DNA of 40,859 nucleotides, taken from contig MPUH01000669.1 in assembly GCA_001970955.1 (NCBI GenBank), forward strand, positions 1 through 40,859, given 5' to 3'. The notes under the pieces are model-generated. The model worked only from the letters and a program-made list of their open reading frames with translations. It was not told where the DNA came from and did no database searches. Shown here piece after piece: positions 18,916 through 29,058 of the stretch; positions within the stretch are counted from its first letter, which is position 1, and each line of letters opens with the position of its first letter. The position numbers and the translations under genes were made by a program. The DNA is from Stentor coeruleus. Taxonomy: Eukaryota; Ciliophora; Heterotrichea; Heterotrichida; Stentoridae.

Positions 18916-19476
18916 TTGACTTAATAGATTTATCGATAAAAATGATTTTTGAATTTGGTTTAAAAAATGATTAGTAGGGAATATTTGAATTGATATTTTG
19001 GTTTAGGACTTGGTTTTGGGTTTGGAGAAGTTTGGAGTTTGAGGTTTTTGATGATGGGTTTGATAGAAATTTTTTGGATGTTGGAATGGGGATTTTTTGT
19101 GTGGGTTTTATTAAATGATGAGCTTATTTGATGATTTAAGGTTTGATAAGGTTTTTTGAATTGTTTGTGTTAGAGAGAGGAAGGTAAGATATTATGATTA
19201 AAAATGATTGATTTTTGGGAAATGTGAATTTTATTTGGTTTTGAAGGAAGAATTAGTTTATTTGAAGATTTAAGAGTTTTTTTGAAAATTTTATATTAGA
19301 GAGAAGACTAAAACAATTTCCACTTCCAACATAAATCTTAAATGCTTATTTTTAATATAAAAATAAGAAACTTATACTTTAATTCCTTCATTCTATACCT
19401 TAGTCCTCATCTTTATTCACAAAGCAATCCATACCTTTCATCATGATAATTCCTATAAATTATAATTTATCGAATT
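18916..19476. other. Gene-less spacer
   Basis: About 18950-19290 is G-rich and C-poor, the 5' flank of the minus-strand orphan. About 19310-19476 is C-rich, the 3' flank of the carbonic anhydrase gene. No gene seen. Confidence 0.45.
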
Positions 19477-20271
19477 CTAAAGCAGATAAAAACCTAAAAG
19501 TATCCCAATATACCCAAAGTGATTCGCAAACCCAATAAAATGGGTGACAGTCCTATCATTTATAGGCTGAATCATTCTATTATTCCCATTTCCCCCTGCA
19601 AATTTCTCATTCCCAGCCCACATCCTATTAAAAAAATTAAACTGTTCCGGACTGATTTTCCTAACATTCGTATCAATGATCCAAAAAACATTTTCCGTAC
19701 AAGGCGGTGTAGTCAAAGATCCAGAAAACTGTAAATAATTCTTAACCTGAAGACTTGTAAAAGCTTCAGCTAAGGTTATGATCATATTTCCATAATAAGC
19801 TTTTGCCACTTTATCTATAAAAGTATTAAAAGCACCTTCTTCAACTTTAAACAAAACCCCAAACACAGCATGTGAATAGATTTTAGCCTCATCTTCCATA
19901 ACAACATGCATTTCTAAGTCAAACTGACTGCCATTCAAATAGTTTTCAGATGGGGAATGAAAATGAAAATTCACCAGCTTTGTCGACATAATTGCTAGAT
20001 TCCCTTGATACATCGTCATCGACCCAAAATCCCCTAAAAACTTATACCCTCCTCCATCAGTGTTAGCCTGCAAACCAAGTTCTTGCATATGAAATTCTAT
20101 CCAAGAATACTCAGGCTCATTAGATAAAATTTTCACAGTTAAATCTGCTTCAATATCTATTGGGGTTTGTTTGGTACCTTGATTACATAAATCTGGCCAA
20201 TCGGTACCTTGAAAAAAATAGTCAAATGAGTATGCAAATCTTGATGTTAGGAATAGTATTGAAAATATCAT
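19477..20271 (-). CDS. Secreted/membrane alpha-carbonic anhydrase
   Basis: A 264-residue alpha-class carbonic anhydrase, which hydrates CO2 to bicarbonate. An N-terminal signal peptide (about 1-15) precedes the catalytic domain (about 20-245). Visible hallmarks are QTPIDI (35-40), the three zinc ligands H103 and H105 in NFHFHSPSEN and H122 in DLEMHVV, Glu120 in the position of CA II Glu117, and SLTTPPCTE with Thr188 at the Thr199 position. C29 and C191 match the conserved disulphide of secreted members. The last 20 residues form a hydrophobic tail, consistent with a GPI signal or a membrane anchor. All catalytic residues are present, so it should be active, probably at the cell surface or in a vacuole. 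The enzyme class is very sure, the anchoring an inference. Confidence 0.95.
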   Translation of the reverse strand: MIFSILFLTSRFAYSFDYFFQGTDWPDLCNQGTKQTPIDIEADLTVKILSNEPEYSWIEFHMQELGLQANTDGGGYKFLGDFGSMTMYQGNLAIMSTKLVNFHFHSPSENYLNGSQFDLEMHVVMEDEAKIYSHAVFGVLFKVEEGAFNTFIDKVAKAYYGNMIITLAEAFTSLQVKNYLQFSGSLTTPPCTENVFWIIDTNVRKISPEQFNFFNRMWAGNEKFAGGNGNNRMIQPINDRTVTHFIGFANHFGYIGILLGFYLL

Positions 20272-21450
20272 TATAAAAAAGGATGGATGTGTTGAGAAAA
20301 TTATTATTATAGTATAAGATTATTGAAGAAAAGTATTTGGGGATGAATTTTAGGTTTTTATGGAGATTAATTAGGATTATAGATGTAAAGTGGATATAGG
20401 ATTTTATGTGTCTAATTGAGAACAGAGCATATTATAGGTTAATTGGATATAGGATAGTTGTGGGAAATTATGGTTTTGGATAAATGATTTGTTGGAAAGA
20501 TAGCGGCTGAGGTTGGAATATCTTAGGAAATGATTGAGGAATTATTGTTTTAATTACGTGTTTTAAATAAAAAGGGTTATTAGGTATGCTTTTATGTAAG
20601 GGTTTTTGGGTTTTTTATTGTTAAGTGTGGTTGGGTTTTTTATGGGGTGTGTGTGAAAAAACATTGATATCGTGAGTTTATTTTATGATAATAACTATTA
20701 GATGGCAATTATTAAAAGGTAGAAAAACTATAACTTTTTCAAGAATGAAAATAGATTTTTGCAAGTGTTTTATAAGTTTTAGGTGTTGTAATTAATATAA
20801 AGCTTTTTATAAACAACTGTATCAAATTATATAACTTCTAGGCTTAAACATAATAAATATAGTAAACTTTATCTAGATTATAATTATAATATTTTTTCTC
20901 AATAGATTGGATTTTTTATAAAATAATCTTAGGCAAAAACTTATATTTCCTTTAAAAACCGAGAGATACTTGTTTTATGTTTGTTTAATTATGGATAATG
21001 ATTAAATTTCGCATGTAATTTCACCAAATTCTTTTAACCAAACTACTTATCTATAAACTTCAAATTAATATATCAAATATATTAAAAACACAAAAACAAT
21101 TCCTAACCAAAAACAAAAACACCCTGCTTTATTCCCCTAACCTCACCATTTATTAAAATTCAACTTTTTATGCGAGCATAAATTCCTAACTTCAATTATA
21201 ACTAGCCAAAAAAGCACCTTCTCACTTTTTAACTCTATATTTTATCTCCCTAACACAAATTCTAACCAAATTTTCCATCTCTTTTCATCATCATCCACAA
21301 TTTAAATCTAAAAATCTATACCCCAAACTCATCACCTAAAATTTCCTCATATAATAAAACCAAACATAAAAATTCCTATCTAATCCTCCTTATCTCATTC
21401 AAAAAAAACTTATCATAATTTTTTTCTTTTAATAAACTTACTTATTACTC
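20272..21450. other. Gene-less 1.2-kb spacer
   Basis: About 20290-20680 is strongly G-rich and C-poor (5' flank of the carbonic anhydrase gene, minus). The middle is mixed. About 21040-21450 is C-rich and G-poor (3' flank of the HINT gene). No ORF, RNA gene or repeat is apparent. Confidence 0.45.
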
Positions 21451-21882
21451 TTATCCAGGTGGCCACCCTAAAGGTCTTCCACCAATAATATGAAAGTGTA
21501 AATGATAAACTGACTGACATGCATTGACTCCATTATTGGCAACAAGTCTCCATCCATCATCAAGTTTTTCCTTTTTAGCTATTTCTGCAGCTTTTATCAA
21601 TAAATGTCCTAAAATTTCTTTATGTCTTTCTTCTGCGGCAGAAATGTTGATAAGGCCATTCCTAATTTTTGGGATTAAAACTATATGAGTTGGTGCTTGT
21701 GGGGATATATCTCGAAAAGCTAGAACAAGATCATCTTCATAAACAATATTTGCTGGAATCTGTTTTCTGACAATTTTATCGAAAAGAGTATCTTCATGGT
21801 CTTTAGGGATGATAGGGTTTAAAGCTTTTTTTTGTTCTGAAAACAGACGTAGCAAGTTGTTTAGGGATCTTTTGTATAACAT
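21451..21882 (-). CDS. HIT-family purine nucleotide phosphoramidase (HINT type)
   Basis: A 143-residue HINT-branch protein. The core begins DTLFDKIVRKQIPANIVYEDD (31-51) and contains FRDISPQAPTHIVLIPK and the histidine triad HLHFHII (H127, H129, H131). It ends in the GGRPLGWPPG signature of HINT1/HINT2. Family members hydrolyse AMP-lysine and other nucleoside phosphoramidates, with the middle histidine as nucleophile. The N-terminal 25 residues (MLYKRSLNNLLRLFSEQKK) are basic and amphipathic, so a mitochondrial targeting sequence is plausible, as in HINT2. The catalytic set is intact. It is divergent from the decayed dehydrogenase gene at 22174, with about 290 bp between them. Confidence 0.95.
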   Translation of the reverse strand: MLYKRSLNNLLRLFSEQKKALNPIIPKDHEDTLFDKIVRKQIPANIVYEDDLVLAFRDISPQAPTHIVLIPKIRNGLINISAAEERHKEILGHLLIKAAEIAKKEKLDDGWRLVANNGVNACQSVYHLHFHIIGGRPLGWPPG

Positions 21883-22173
21883 AAAAGGTTTATTATATAA
21901 AAGACAATCATGAATATGCTATAAATTATTAGAATTTATAACGCAGTTTGGGTTAAAAAAGAAAAACTCTCAACATTTTATCTTCTTCCACACTGTAAAA
22001 TGCTAAATATTCTTCTTAAAGAAAAAATAATATTTATGATATACTTAAACAAATAATCTCTAATACTATTTTCAGCTTAATATTATCTTTACAATACTTT
22101 TAATCTATTAATCCTTAATATAATCCTCATAGTTTTCTTAAACACATTTCATATCTATCTTTTTATATATAAA

Positions 22174-23560
22174 ATGCTTAGGTACTTACAAAGTGTTTCT
22201 AAATCCCAGTTTGCAACAGTTTGCAAGGGTTTAGAAACCGAGGAGATATTTATGGTTCTGTAAACCCTCTAAACATCTCTGACCCAAAATCCCCAAAAGT
22301 CATATTAGAAGAAATCATATAACCAATAAATCAGAGCAAGACTGGGTTTTTGAAGAGTTTTCAAAATCTATAAACACTCCTCTATCATTAGCTCAACGTC
22401 TCTTAATTCTTTACATATGGTCACAATGGCTGAAACATTCGAGCATTATCTTCAAAAAATTTAGTCAATATAAAAGATACTCAGGTAAAGGGATAGAATC
22501 TTTAGTTCTTTGTTTGTATTCAATATGCCAAGGTTATCATACACCTATTAATATTAGCAATAGCCCATAGAGGTAATTTGCTGTTTTAGTTAGTTTGATG
22601 AATTACCCTCTAAGAAATTTGTTTTGGAAAATCAAGGGTAAATTTTTGATTCCTGATGAAGTGAATAAAGATATGTATTACTATCCTGATGATATTGTAA
22701 CACATATTACTGTTACTGCAGAAAGGTCTGAGCTTAAAGGATTAAAGATTAGTATACTTCATAATCTTTCAGATCTAGAAATTGGAGGTTTAATTGGTAT
22801 GGGTAAAACAAGAGCTAAAATTGATAGGGGGAATGAAGCTATGCATGTATGGGTACATGGAGATGCAGCTTTAGCAGGACAAGGTATGGTTTATGAAGTG
22901 ACTCAAATGGCCCATTTGCATAAATTCAGAGTAGGAGGCACTTTACATGTTGTAACAAATAATCAGATAGGATTTACTGCTAATGAAACTACTGGCCGAT
23001 CTTCACCTTATTGCACAGACCTTTTAAAATTATCGAAGCTCCAGTTGTCCATGTTAATGCTTTAAGTGTAGATAATGTGGTAAAAATGAGCTACTTATCT
23101 ACAGCATATAGGAAAAAATTGGGAAATGATTTTGTTATAGATATGGTTGGATATCGCAAATATGGACATAATGAAGTTGATGACCCTACTTTTACAAACC
23201 CTTTAATGTATAAGAAAATTCATCAATTAAATAGTTGTGGTACAGAATATGCTCAAAACTTATAAAAGAAGGAGTTGTAAGTCAAGAATATGTAGATAAA
23301 CTTAAAAGTGAACTTGAAGTCGATTTTTCCAAAGTTAATGGAAAAGATTTACCCCTTTGCACAATAAAAGCAAAATGGATTCTGGGTATAATAAAAAGAA
23401 GCTTGAAGATATATATAAACTTATATGTACTGTGCCTGAAGATATAAAATCGCATTCGATAATAAAGAAAAATTTATTAGCGAGATTAGAAAGTTTGAAT
23501 AAAATTTGTATTTATTGGCCAACTGCTGAACTTTTGGATATAGGAAGTTTACTTAAGTAA
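22174..23560 (+). pseudogene. Decayed 2-oxoacid dehydrogenase E1 (DHTKD1/OGDH-like)
   Basis: Fragments in all three frames line up in order with the N-terminal two-thirds of a thiamine-diphosphate E1 subunit. They run from a presequence-like MLRYLQSVSKSQFA, through DWVFEEFSKS, KFSQYKRYSGKG and IAHRG, then LEIGGLIGMGKTRAK, HGDAALAGQGMVYE, VTNNQIGFTA and YRKYGHNEVDDPTF, to WPTAELL. At least eight frame changes or in-frame stops separate them. Several are single-base losses in A runs, for example near 23032 and 23256, the latter just before TAA at 23262. Reading stops at TAA near 23558, and the C-terminal third of the enzyme, with the rest of its cofactor-binding half, is missing. Details such as DDIVTHIT, FRVGGTLH and SSPYCTD favour DHTKD1 (2-oxoadipate dehydrogenase) over OGDH. 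Neighbouring genes are intact, so general sequencing error is unlikely. The upstream TATATATAAA and C-rich flank persist. Confidence 0.9.
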
Positions 23561-24052
23561 ATTCTATAAAGGTAAAGTTATGTGTACTAGTGATTTTTAG
23601 ACATTTAAACTCAGGCTTTTTTGTAGTTATCACGAAATTAATATTTTATAAAAATATTATGAATCTTTGTTTAGTTCTTGTGTTATAAGAGAAAGACTTT
23701 TGATTTTCAAACTTTATAGGAAATTCAAAAGAGAAACCATAAGAAATATTTGCCTCTGTACTGTAAAAAACATATTAAAAGTTTTTGAAATATGGATTTT
23801 ATATGAGGAATTTCGGTAGAGTTATGTATTTATTATAGTTTATGATGCAATCTTATAAGATATTATTCGAAAATTGTTAATACATAAATTATTATGGATT
23901 TTTAATTGAAATATATCTGTATGATAGAAAATATATAATAAAATAAACAAAATCGTTTGAAAAATGTTGAAATGTAATATGGATTATCATATAAACTTAT
24001 TCACAAATACTAGAAACTTTTAAAATAAATAACTTAAATTCTATTATAAATA
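23561..24052. other. Gene-less spacer downstream of the pseudogene
   Basis: A+T-rich, modestly G-biased until about 23830. I could not find the missing C-terminal part of the E1 enzyme here in any frame. Nothing else seen. Confidence 0.45.
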
Positions 24053-25045
24053 ATGAGTTGTTTCAAATCTAAACAAGTTGCCTTAGAAGAAATGAGTATT
24101 GTATTAAATCATTTTGAAAGCGAAATCCAAGTTCTTGAAGTCCAAAAAAATGAATTAAAAGTCCAATACCACAACCGTCCCCAAGATGAGCGTAACATCA
24201 TGAGAGATATTCTAACAATGCATAATGAATTTGAAAAAGATATCACAAAACTTAAAACCATAACTGAAGGCTTTTCAAAAGTCCCACCAACAAAAAACAA
24301 AACAACAGATGCAACAGAAAAAAGGTTTGAAGATGTAGCCAAAATGCAAGAATCAATAATAAAATTCCAAGCAACAGTGCAAAATCTTCTAATATGTAAA
24401 GTTCATTATCAAAAACAAAACGATGACATAAAAAATCAAGTTGAAGATCTTGAAGAGCATATAAATTCCCTTCAAAAGGAATTTTATATACTTCAAGAGT
24501 ATGATAATAATGATGACTATATTGAAAAGTATAATTTTCTTATAGAAGAATGCGAAAAACTCACAAATATCATAAAATTTATTGAAAATAAAGGCTTGAG
24601 AATAACTAATGAGCTTAATTTAAATGAAATATCTGAGCTTAATAATGATAAAGCTAAAAACGAACTTAAGAGAGTTATTATTGAAAATGATATGTTAAAA
24701 GAAGCTATTGATAGTTGTAATAATACTGCAAATAAAACTCAAGAGGATGAAGATTTGATGGATTATGCTGAAGTAAAAAGATGTAAAGTAGAGTTATTGA
24801 AGGAAAAATATAAGAGATTACAAGAAGAGATTAAGCTTATGGAGGATTTTGAGGAGGAGGAAGTGGGGAATGAAGATTATACAAATAAAATTAGGTTGTT
24901 GGATATTATTATTAGCAAGAAAAATGATAAAAGTGGGAGTGTGTCGCCAAGATTGAATGCTCAGAATAAAACTAGTATGTTGGATGATATTATTACTAGA
25001 CTAAATAAAACTAGAACTATTATTTTACCGGCTAAGGGTAAATAA
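24053..25045 (+). CDS. Coiled-coil orphan (330 aa)
   Basis: Not recognised. The protein is a nearly continuous acidic coiled coil: about residues 5-60, 85-160 and 165-275, with short breaks. It is rich in Glu, Lys, Asn and Leu and has almost no proline inside the helices. The N-terminus (MSCFKSKQ) carries a cysteine at position 3, which could be acylated. The C-terminus is a loose basic tail (TRTIILPAKGK). It has no signal peptide or membrane span. TATAAATA precedes the start, and the stop is TAA. It lies downstream of the decayed E1 gene on the same strand, with about 490 bp between. Cytoskeletal or cortical structural protein is the most natural guess, from composition only. Confidence 0.75.
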   Translation: MSCFKSKQVALEEMSIVLNHFESEIQVLEVQKNELKVQYHNRPQDERNIMRDILTMHNEFEKDITKLKTITEGFSKVPPTKNKTTDATEKRFEDVAKMQESIIKFQATVQNLLICKVHYQKQNDDIKNQVEDLEEHINSLQKEFYILQEYDNNDDYIEKYNFLIEECEKLTNIIKFIENKGLRITNELNLNEISELNNDKAKNELKRVIIENDMLKEAIDSCNNTANKTQEDEDLMDYAEVKRCKVELLKEKYKRLQEEIKLMEDFEEEEVGNEDYTNKIRLLDIIISKKNDKSGSVSPRLNAQNKTSMLDDIITRLNKTRTIILPAKGK

Positions 25046-26461
25046 GGTAATGATAAAAAATATAGGTAGAGTTAGATTAGTTTGTAGTAAAATAGAATGC
25101 TTTTATGCTGAAATTTAATGATTTGATAGGAATATATTTTTATATTAATAATGATTGATGGTAAAATTATATATAAAGTTTGTGATATAGTTTACTTATT
25201 TTAATAAAAATAATGTTATAACTTATAGTATCCCTAAAAGATAATCTAAAGGGAAATTGATAAAATAATTTAGAAATAATTGTATTCATAGAAAATTATA
25301 ATATCCCTACTTTTAATAAATTGTACCAATAATAGTGGATCATGATGCTAGATCTAGCTTAAAAACAATAAAAATACGAATAAACATAAAAATAAACTGA
25401 GGTAATGACTAAAAGTATGAAATTAAAAGATTAATTGTATATTTTAAGATTATTGAGTTGTTTTCTAAGGAATGGTATATATAAAACTAGACTATAATTA
25501 CTAATACCTTAACTTCAAAAAAAGATAAATCGATAAAACCTTCACATGGAAAAAATTTATTAAAATACGTGAAAACTCTTTAAGGATCCTGAAAAAATAT
25601 ACAATTATCAAACTTATCTTCAGTTCATATACTTAAAGCCTTAGAAATTACATAGACAAAATCATATAATTCAATATTTTTTTTTCTTATTGGCTCACTA
25701 GCACTTACATCTTCTTCCTTAAAACCTTTACTGAAGCTTATTTAATAACAATCATTCCATGTATAATCAAACAAAATAACCAAAAAACCTTTCAAAAATT
25801 CAAATAAACCCTTTAATAAAATGCAGTAATTATTTTGTTTATAATCTTACAAACCTATATTGTGATATTTTTGAGGAAACTAGAGTTTTTTTATATTGTA
25901 AATCCTTTTAATCCTAATAAGCTTATTATTGAGCCGCTTTGAAATGTGTATGGATAATCAGGATACTTTGACTAAAACGTATGAGATTGTATTTAGGATT
26001 ATATTGAGTATACAGAAAATATCGATGATTTTTGAACAATTTTTCCAGATGATATCGTGTTGTGATGAATTCAGAGATTAATAAGATTTTGATTAAGATT
26101 TTGAGTAAAATCCAGAACGAAGAGTTTAAGGAGATGGCTTTGATAGTTAATTGTATAGAATTAGGTGAGGCTGTTTAGGAATAAGTACCTGTGCACTATA
26201 GTAAACTATTCAAAGACCTTTTCCCATTAAACCTTCACAATTTCATTCAACTTATAAACCGGCTCTGAAAAACCCCGGCCAGAAAATATCACAAAGACTA
26301 TATAAGTGAAGATTGATAGGGTAATATTTTTGATGTTCCAAACAATCCGAAAAAGATACCCCTAATGAATTATCTAAATAATTTTCTATAATAAAAAGCC
26401 TGATTAGGATAAAATAACTAACTTTAACACCAATAACTAATTTTAACATTAATAACTATAA
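25046..26461. other. 1.4-kb spacer with a possible degraded gene
   Basis: G-rich at 25046-25160, mixed to about 25500, C-rich to about 25850, G-rich again to about 26180, then C-rich up to the zinc-finger gene. The extra C-to-G switch at 25850 has no intact gene to explain it; broken frames there are listed separately. Confidence 0.4.
25944..26271 (+). pseudogene. Possible degraded ORF (helical protein remnant)
   Basis: A 45-codon frame (25944-26081, ATG to TAA) overlaps a 37-codon frame in another phase (26065-26178). After two stops, that second phase continues as YSKLFKDLFPLNLHNFIQLI to about 26271. Both parts have protein-like helical composition and read as one product broken by a frame change and stops. 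I cannot match it to a family. The surrounding strand composition (C-rich before, G-rich within) is that of a plus-strand transcription unit. Confidence 0.3.
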
Positions 26462-26788
26462 ATGGATAAGACAAGTGATCTTATAATTCTTCTCTACTGT
26501 TGTCCTTACAAGTCCTGCTTGAAGGAATATCGAAGTAAATTCAACCTTAAAAGGCATGTTGAATTTTATCATTTAGGGCAAAAACCTTATGTATGCTCAA
26601 CTTGCGATAAAAGCTTTGTCAGCAAACAAAATTTAATAGAGCATCAGTATATACATTCAGGAGTTAAACCTTATAAATGTATAGTGTGTGGACAAAAATT
26701 TCGCCAAGTCAGTCTTCTATCTTTGCACAAACGTACTCATTCTAACAATTACCAAGTAACTTTAAATTATGCAAACCAGTTGCAATAA
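26462..26788 (+). CDS. Three-finger C2H2 zinc-finger protein (108 aa)
   Basis: A very short protein consisting almost only of three C2H2 fingers. Finger 1 uses C14-x4-C19 with H32-x4-H37, finger 2 C45/C48/H61/H65, and finger 3 C73/C76/H89/H93. Linkers LGQKPY and SGVKPY are Kruppel-type variants. There is no room for an effector domain, so it may act as a DNA-binding or competitor protein, or bind RNA. Residues 1-12 and 94-108 are short tails. ACTATAA directly precedes the start, and the stop is TAA. The upstream 250 bp is G-poor, as for other plus genes. Zinc binding is sure from the motif; the target is unknown. It is not a truncated copy of the YY1-like gene, since its linkers and recognition helices differ. 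Confidence 0.85.
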   Translation: MDKTSDLIILLYCCPYKSCLKEYRSKFNLKRHVEFYHLGQKPYVCSTCDKSFVSKQNLIEHQYIHSGVKPYKCIVCGQKFRQVSLLSLHKRTHSNNYQVTLNYANQLQ

Positions 26789-29058
26789 GATAATTTAGTA
26801 TAGTAAATCTAAAATTAAACTTGATTTTGATGATGTTTTGATAATAGAAGAGAGACCTGTAGGATTTTAATTAAGTTTCTCATTTTATTTATACTTTGTT
26901 GGAGGCTCGGGTTAGGTTTGAAGGTCCTTTTTTTTTTGGTATTTAAGTTTTTTATGATTTGATGCTTGTAAGGTATTTTGGATTTTGTTTTAATTAAATA
27001 AGCTAATTTTTCGGGAAGGTTGAAGGCAAGTAAATTTAGATTGAATATTTTAAGAACATGGAAATTAGGGTTGATAATAAAATATCAGGTGTGCTTCAAT
27101 CTTAAAAATTTGTTCAAGGCTTTTAAAAGATTAAACTGGATATTTTATATGAAGTTGAAAATTTTTAAGCTTTAAGTAAAAAATTTTGCATTTAATATAA
27201 AGGAAAATATGTATGATCGTCTTTGAGCCTATTTCCAAGTGTATTTTTATTTATTAGTTTTTTTGGCATTATTATATTAAAGCATTAGATTTACTATAAG
27301 CCTATAGCAAAATACCAATATTTATAGTATGGATTTATATTAAATAAATATTTCATATTTTTATGCATATAGGATTATTTCATGAAGGAAAGTTTTGTAA
27401 TAAGTTATTGAGAAAATTATGAAGCAATTTATCGAAATTTATAACATCAGAATCAATTTTTGTATTCTTTAAAGAGTTTTTATAATTGGGGATTTTTTAG
27501 AAATTTTGATGAATTATGTTTTATTTGTAATGTATAAAAAAATTAAAATAGACAGAGAATATTGTTATTGATACTTTATTGTATTATGTTTATGTAAAAC
27601 ATATTAATTAGTAATATTAGTCAAAATAAATAAATCTTAAGGAGATTTGTATGAGATTTTTTCAGAAATATTAGAGAGGTTATATTAATTTTTTTTATTA
27701 AGTGTTTATATTTAGTTGGGCTGCTGCATAGATAAAAAACTTTCTTTAGATCAAGAATGGATATCATTTGTTTGCCTTTTTTAATAAATTTTCCTTAAGA
27801 TTATTTTGGTTTTTGAATATATGGAAAAAATATTTGACATATTCAGGGTAAAATGATTAAGATTTAGTTTAAATTTTATAAATCTAAGCTTGGAAATAAA
27901 TATCCAGCCACAATTTATAAATTTTAGTAAGGATTTTCATTAAAATATTATATAAACTAGATTCCAAAAAAAATTAGGATACTAAAATAGTCCATCTTTA
28001 AGGTATAATATATAACTCCAGTATTTTTATCAAATACATAATATAACTTAAGACAAATCCTCATAAAATATCTTTAAATCGACTTCCATCTTTTTGATTA
28101 TAAAAATATCCGAAAGGTTAAAAATCTTTTTCAAATTATATAAAATTTCAATCTTTTCTCCAAAATACTAAAATCCTCTAAAACTCATCATGAAAAAAAA
28201 CCCAAATGCAATCTAAAAATAAACCCTGGTGCATTAACTTTAAAAACTCTTACTCTATTCTTGTATCTAAAGCTTTCAAACCTCTTCAAAAACAATAACC
28301 TTTAAAATCTTCATCAAAAATCATCTCATTCTAGACTATTTCTATTATCAGCCTATATATTAATATCATAATTTTATTATTCCTCATATATTTTCTGCAA
28401 CTTCTTGGCATGCTTAATTTAAAGTATCTCTAACTCATTGAAAATTTCATTTATATTTATTTGTTTGCTAAGATGAATTTATGGAGGAAATTAAAATTAT
28501 GGTATTATGTTAATATGGGGAAATTGATTTAGGTTTTAGAAAATTTTAATTTCATTTAAAGGCGATTAAGTTTAAAAAAATTGTCAAAATATCCTTTGAA
28601 AATGCATAAATAAAAGTACTTGTATTTTAAGTGTGTATACAAAAACATCTAAAATCTACTAAAACTTATATATATACAAATTCAAAACAATAACTATAAA
28701 ATTACTAATAACCAAGCTACCTATCATCTTTCCATTTAGCAAAAACCCTTTAATAAAAAAAATATTTAAATACAAAAATCTAAATATGCATCTTTTAAAC
28801 CTCATCATACTTTTTTATCTAAATCCTTAACCTAAAACCTAAAGCATCTTTCATTCTACGAAATCTTCTCAATTCATAAAACAACAAAATCATCTTCTAT
28901 AAATTTTTTTTATCTTCCAAATCATAAACCCATAATCCAACTCATCCCATAAACCCTTTCAAACTGATAAAATTCTCATCAACACCCTAACACCCACTTA
29001 AAAAATCTCAATCCAAAATCTTCCCTGGTAAATTTCTAAGAATATATTTCCAATTTAA
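26789..29058. other. Largest gene-less stretch, 2.3 kb
   Basis: G-rich for the first 300 bp (downstream of the zinc-finger gene), A+T-mixed from about 27100 to 28000, then C-rich and G-poor for about 1 kb (28000-28400 and 28640-29058) up to the next plus gene. I find no ORF, tRNA or sizeable repeat. A non-coding transcript in the middle cannot be excluded. Confidence 0.45.

Noticed and set aside
22595-23560. Several short ORFs read as separate genes
   Set aside because: They are consecutive pieces of one E1 enzyme in shifted frames, so they form one pseudogene.
22174-23560. Frame changes in the E1 region explained by short introns
   Set aside because: The protein alignment has no extra residues at the breaks I could place, and the simplest repair there is a single-base indel; a 15-nt intron would not shift frame.
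26252-26449. 65-codon minus-strand frame upstream of the three-finger gene
   Set aside because: No domain or signal, and it sits in C-rich spacer that looks like the 5' flank of the plus-strand zinc-finger gene.
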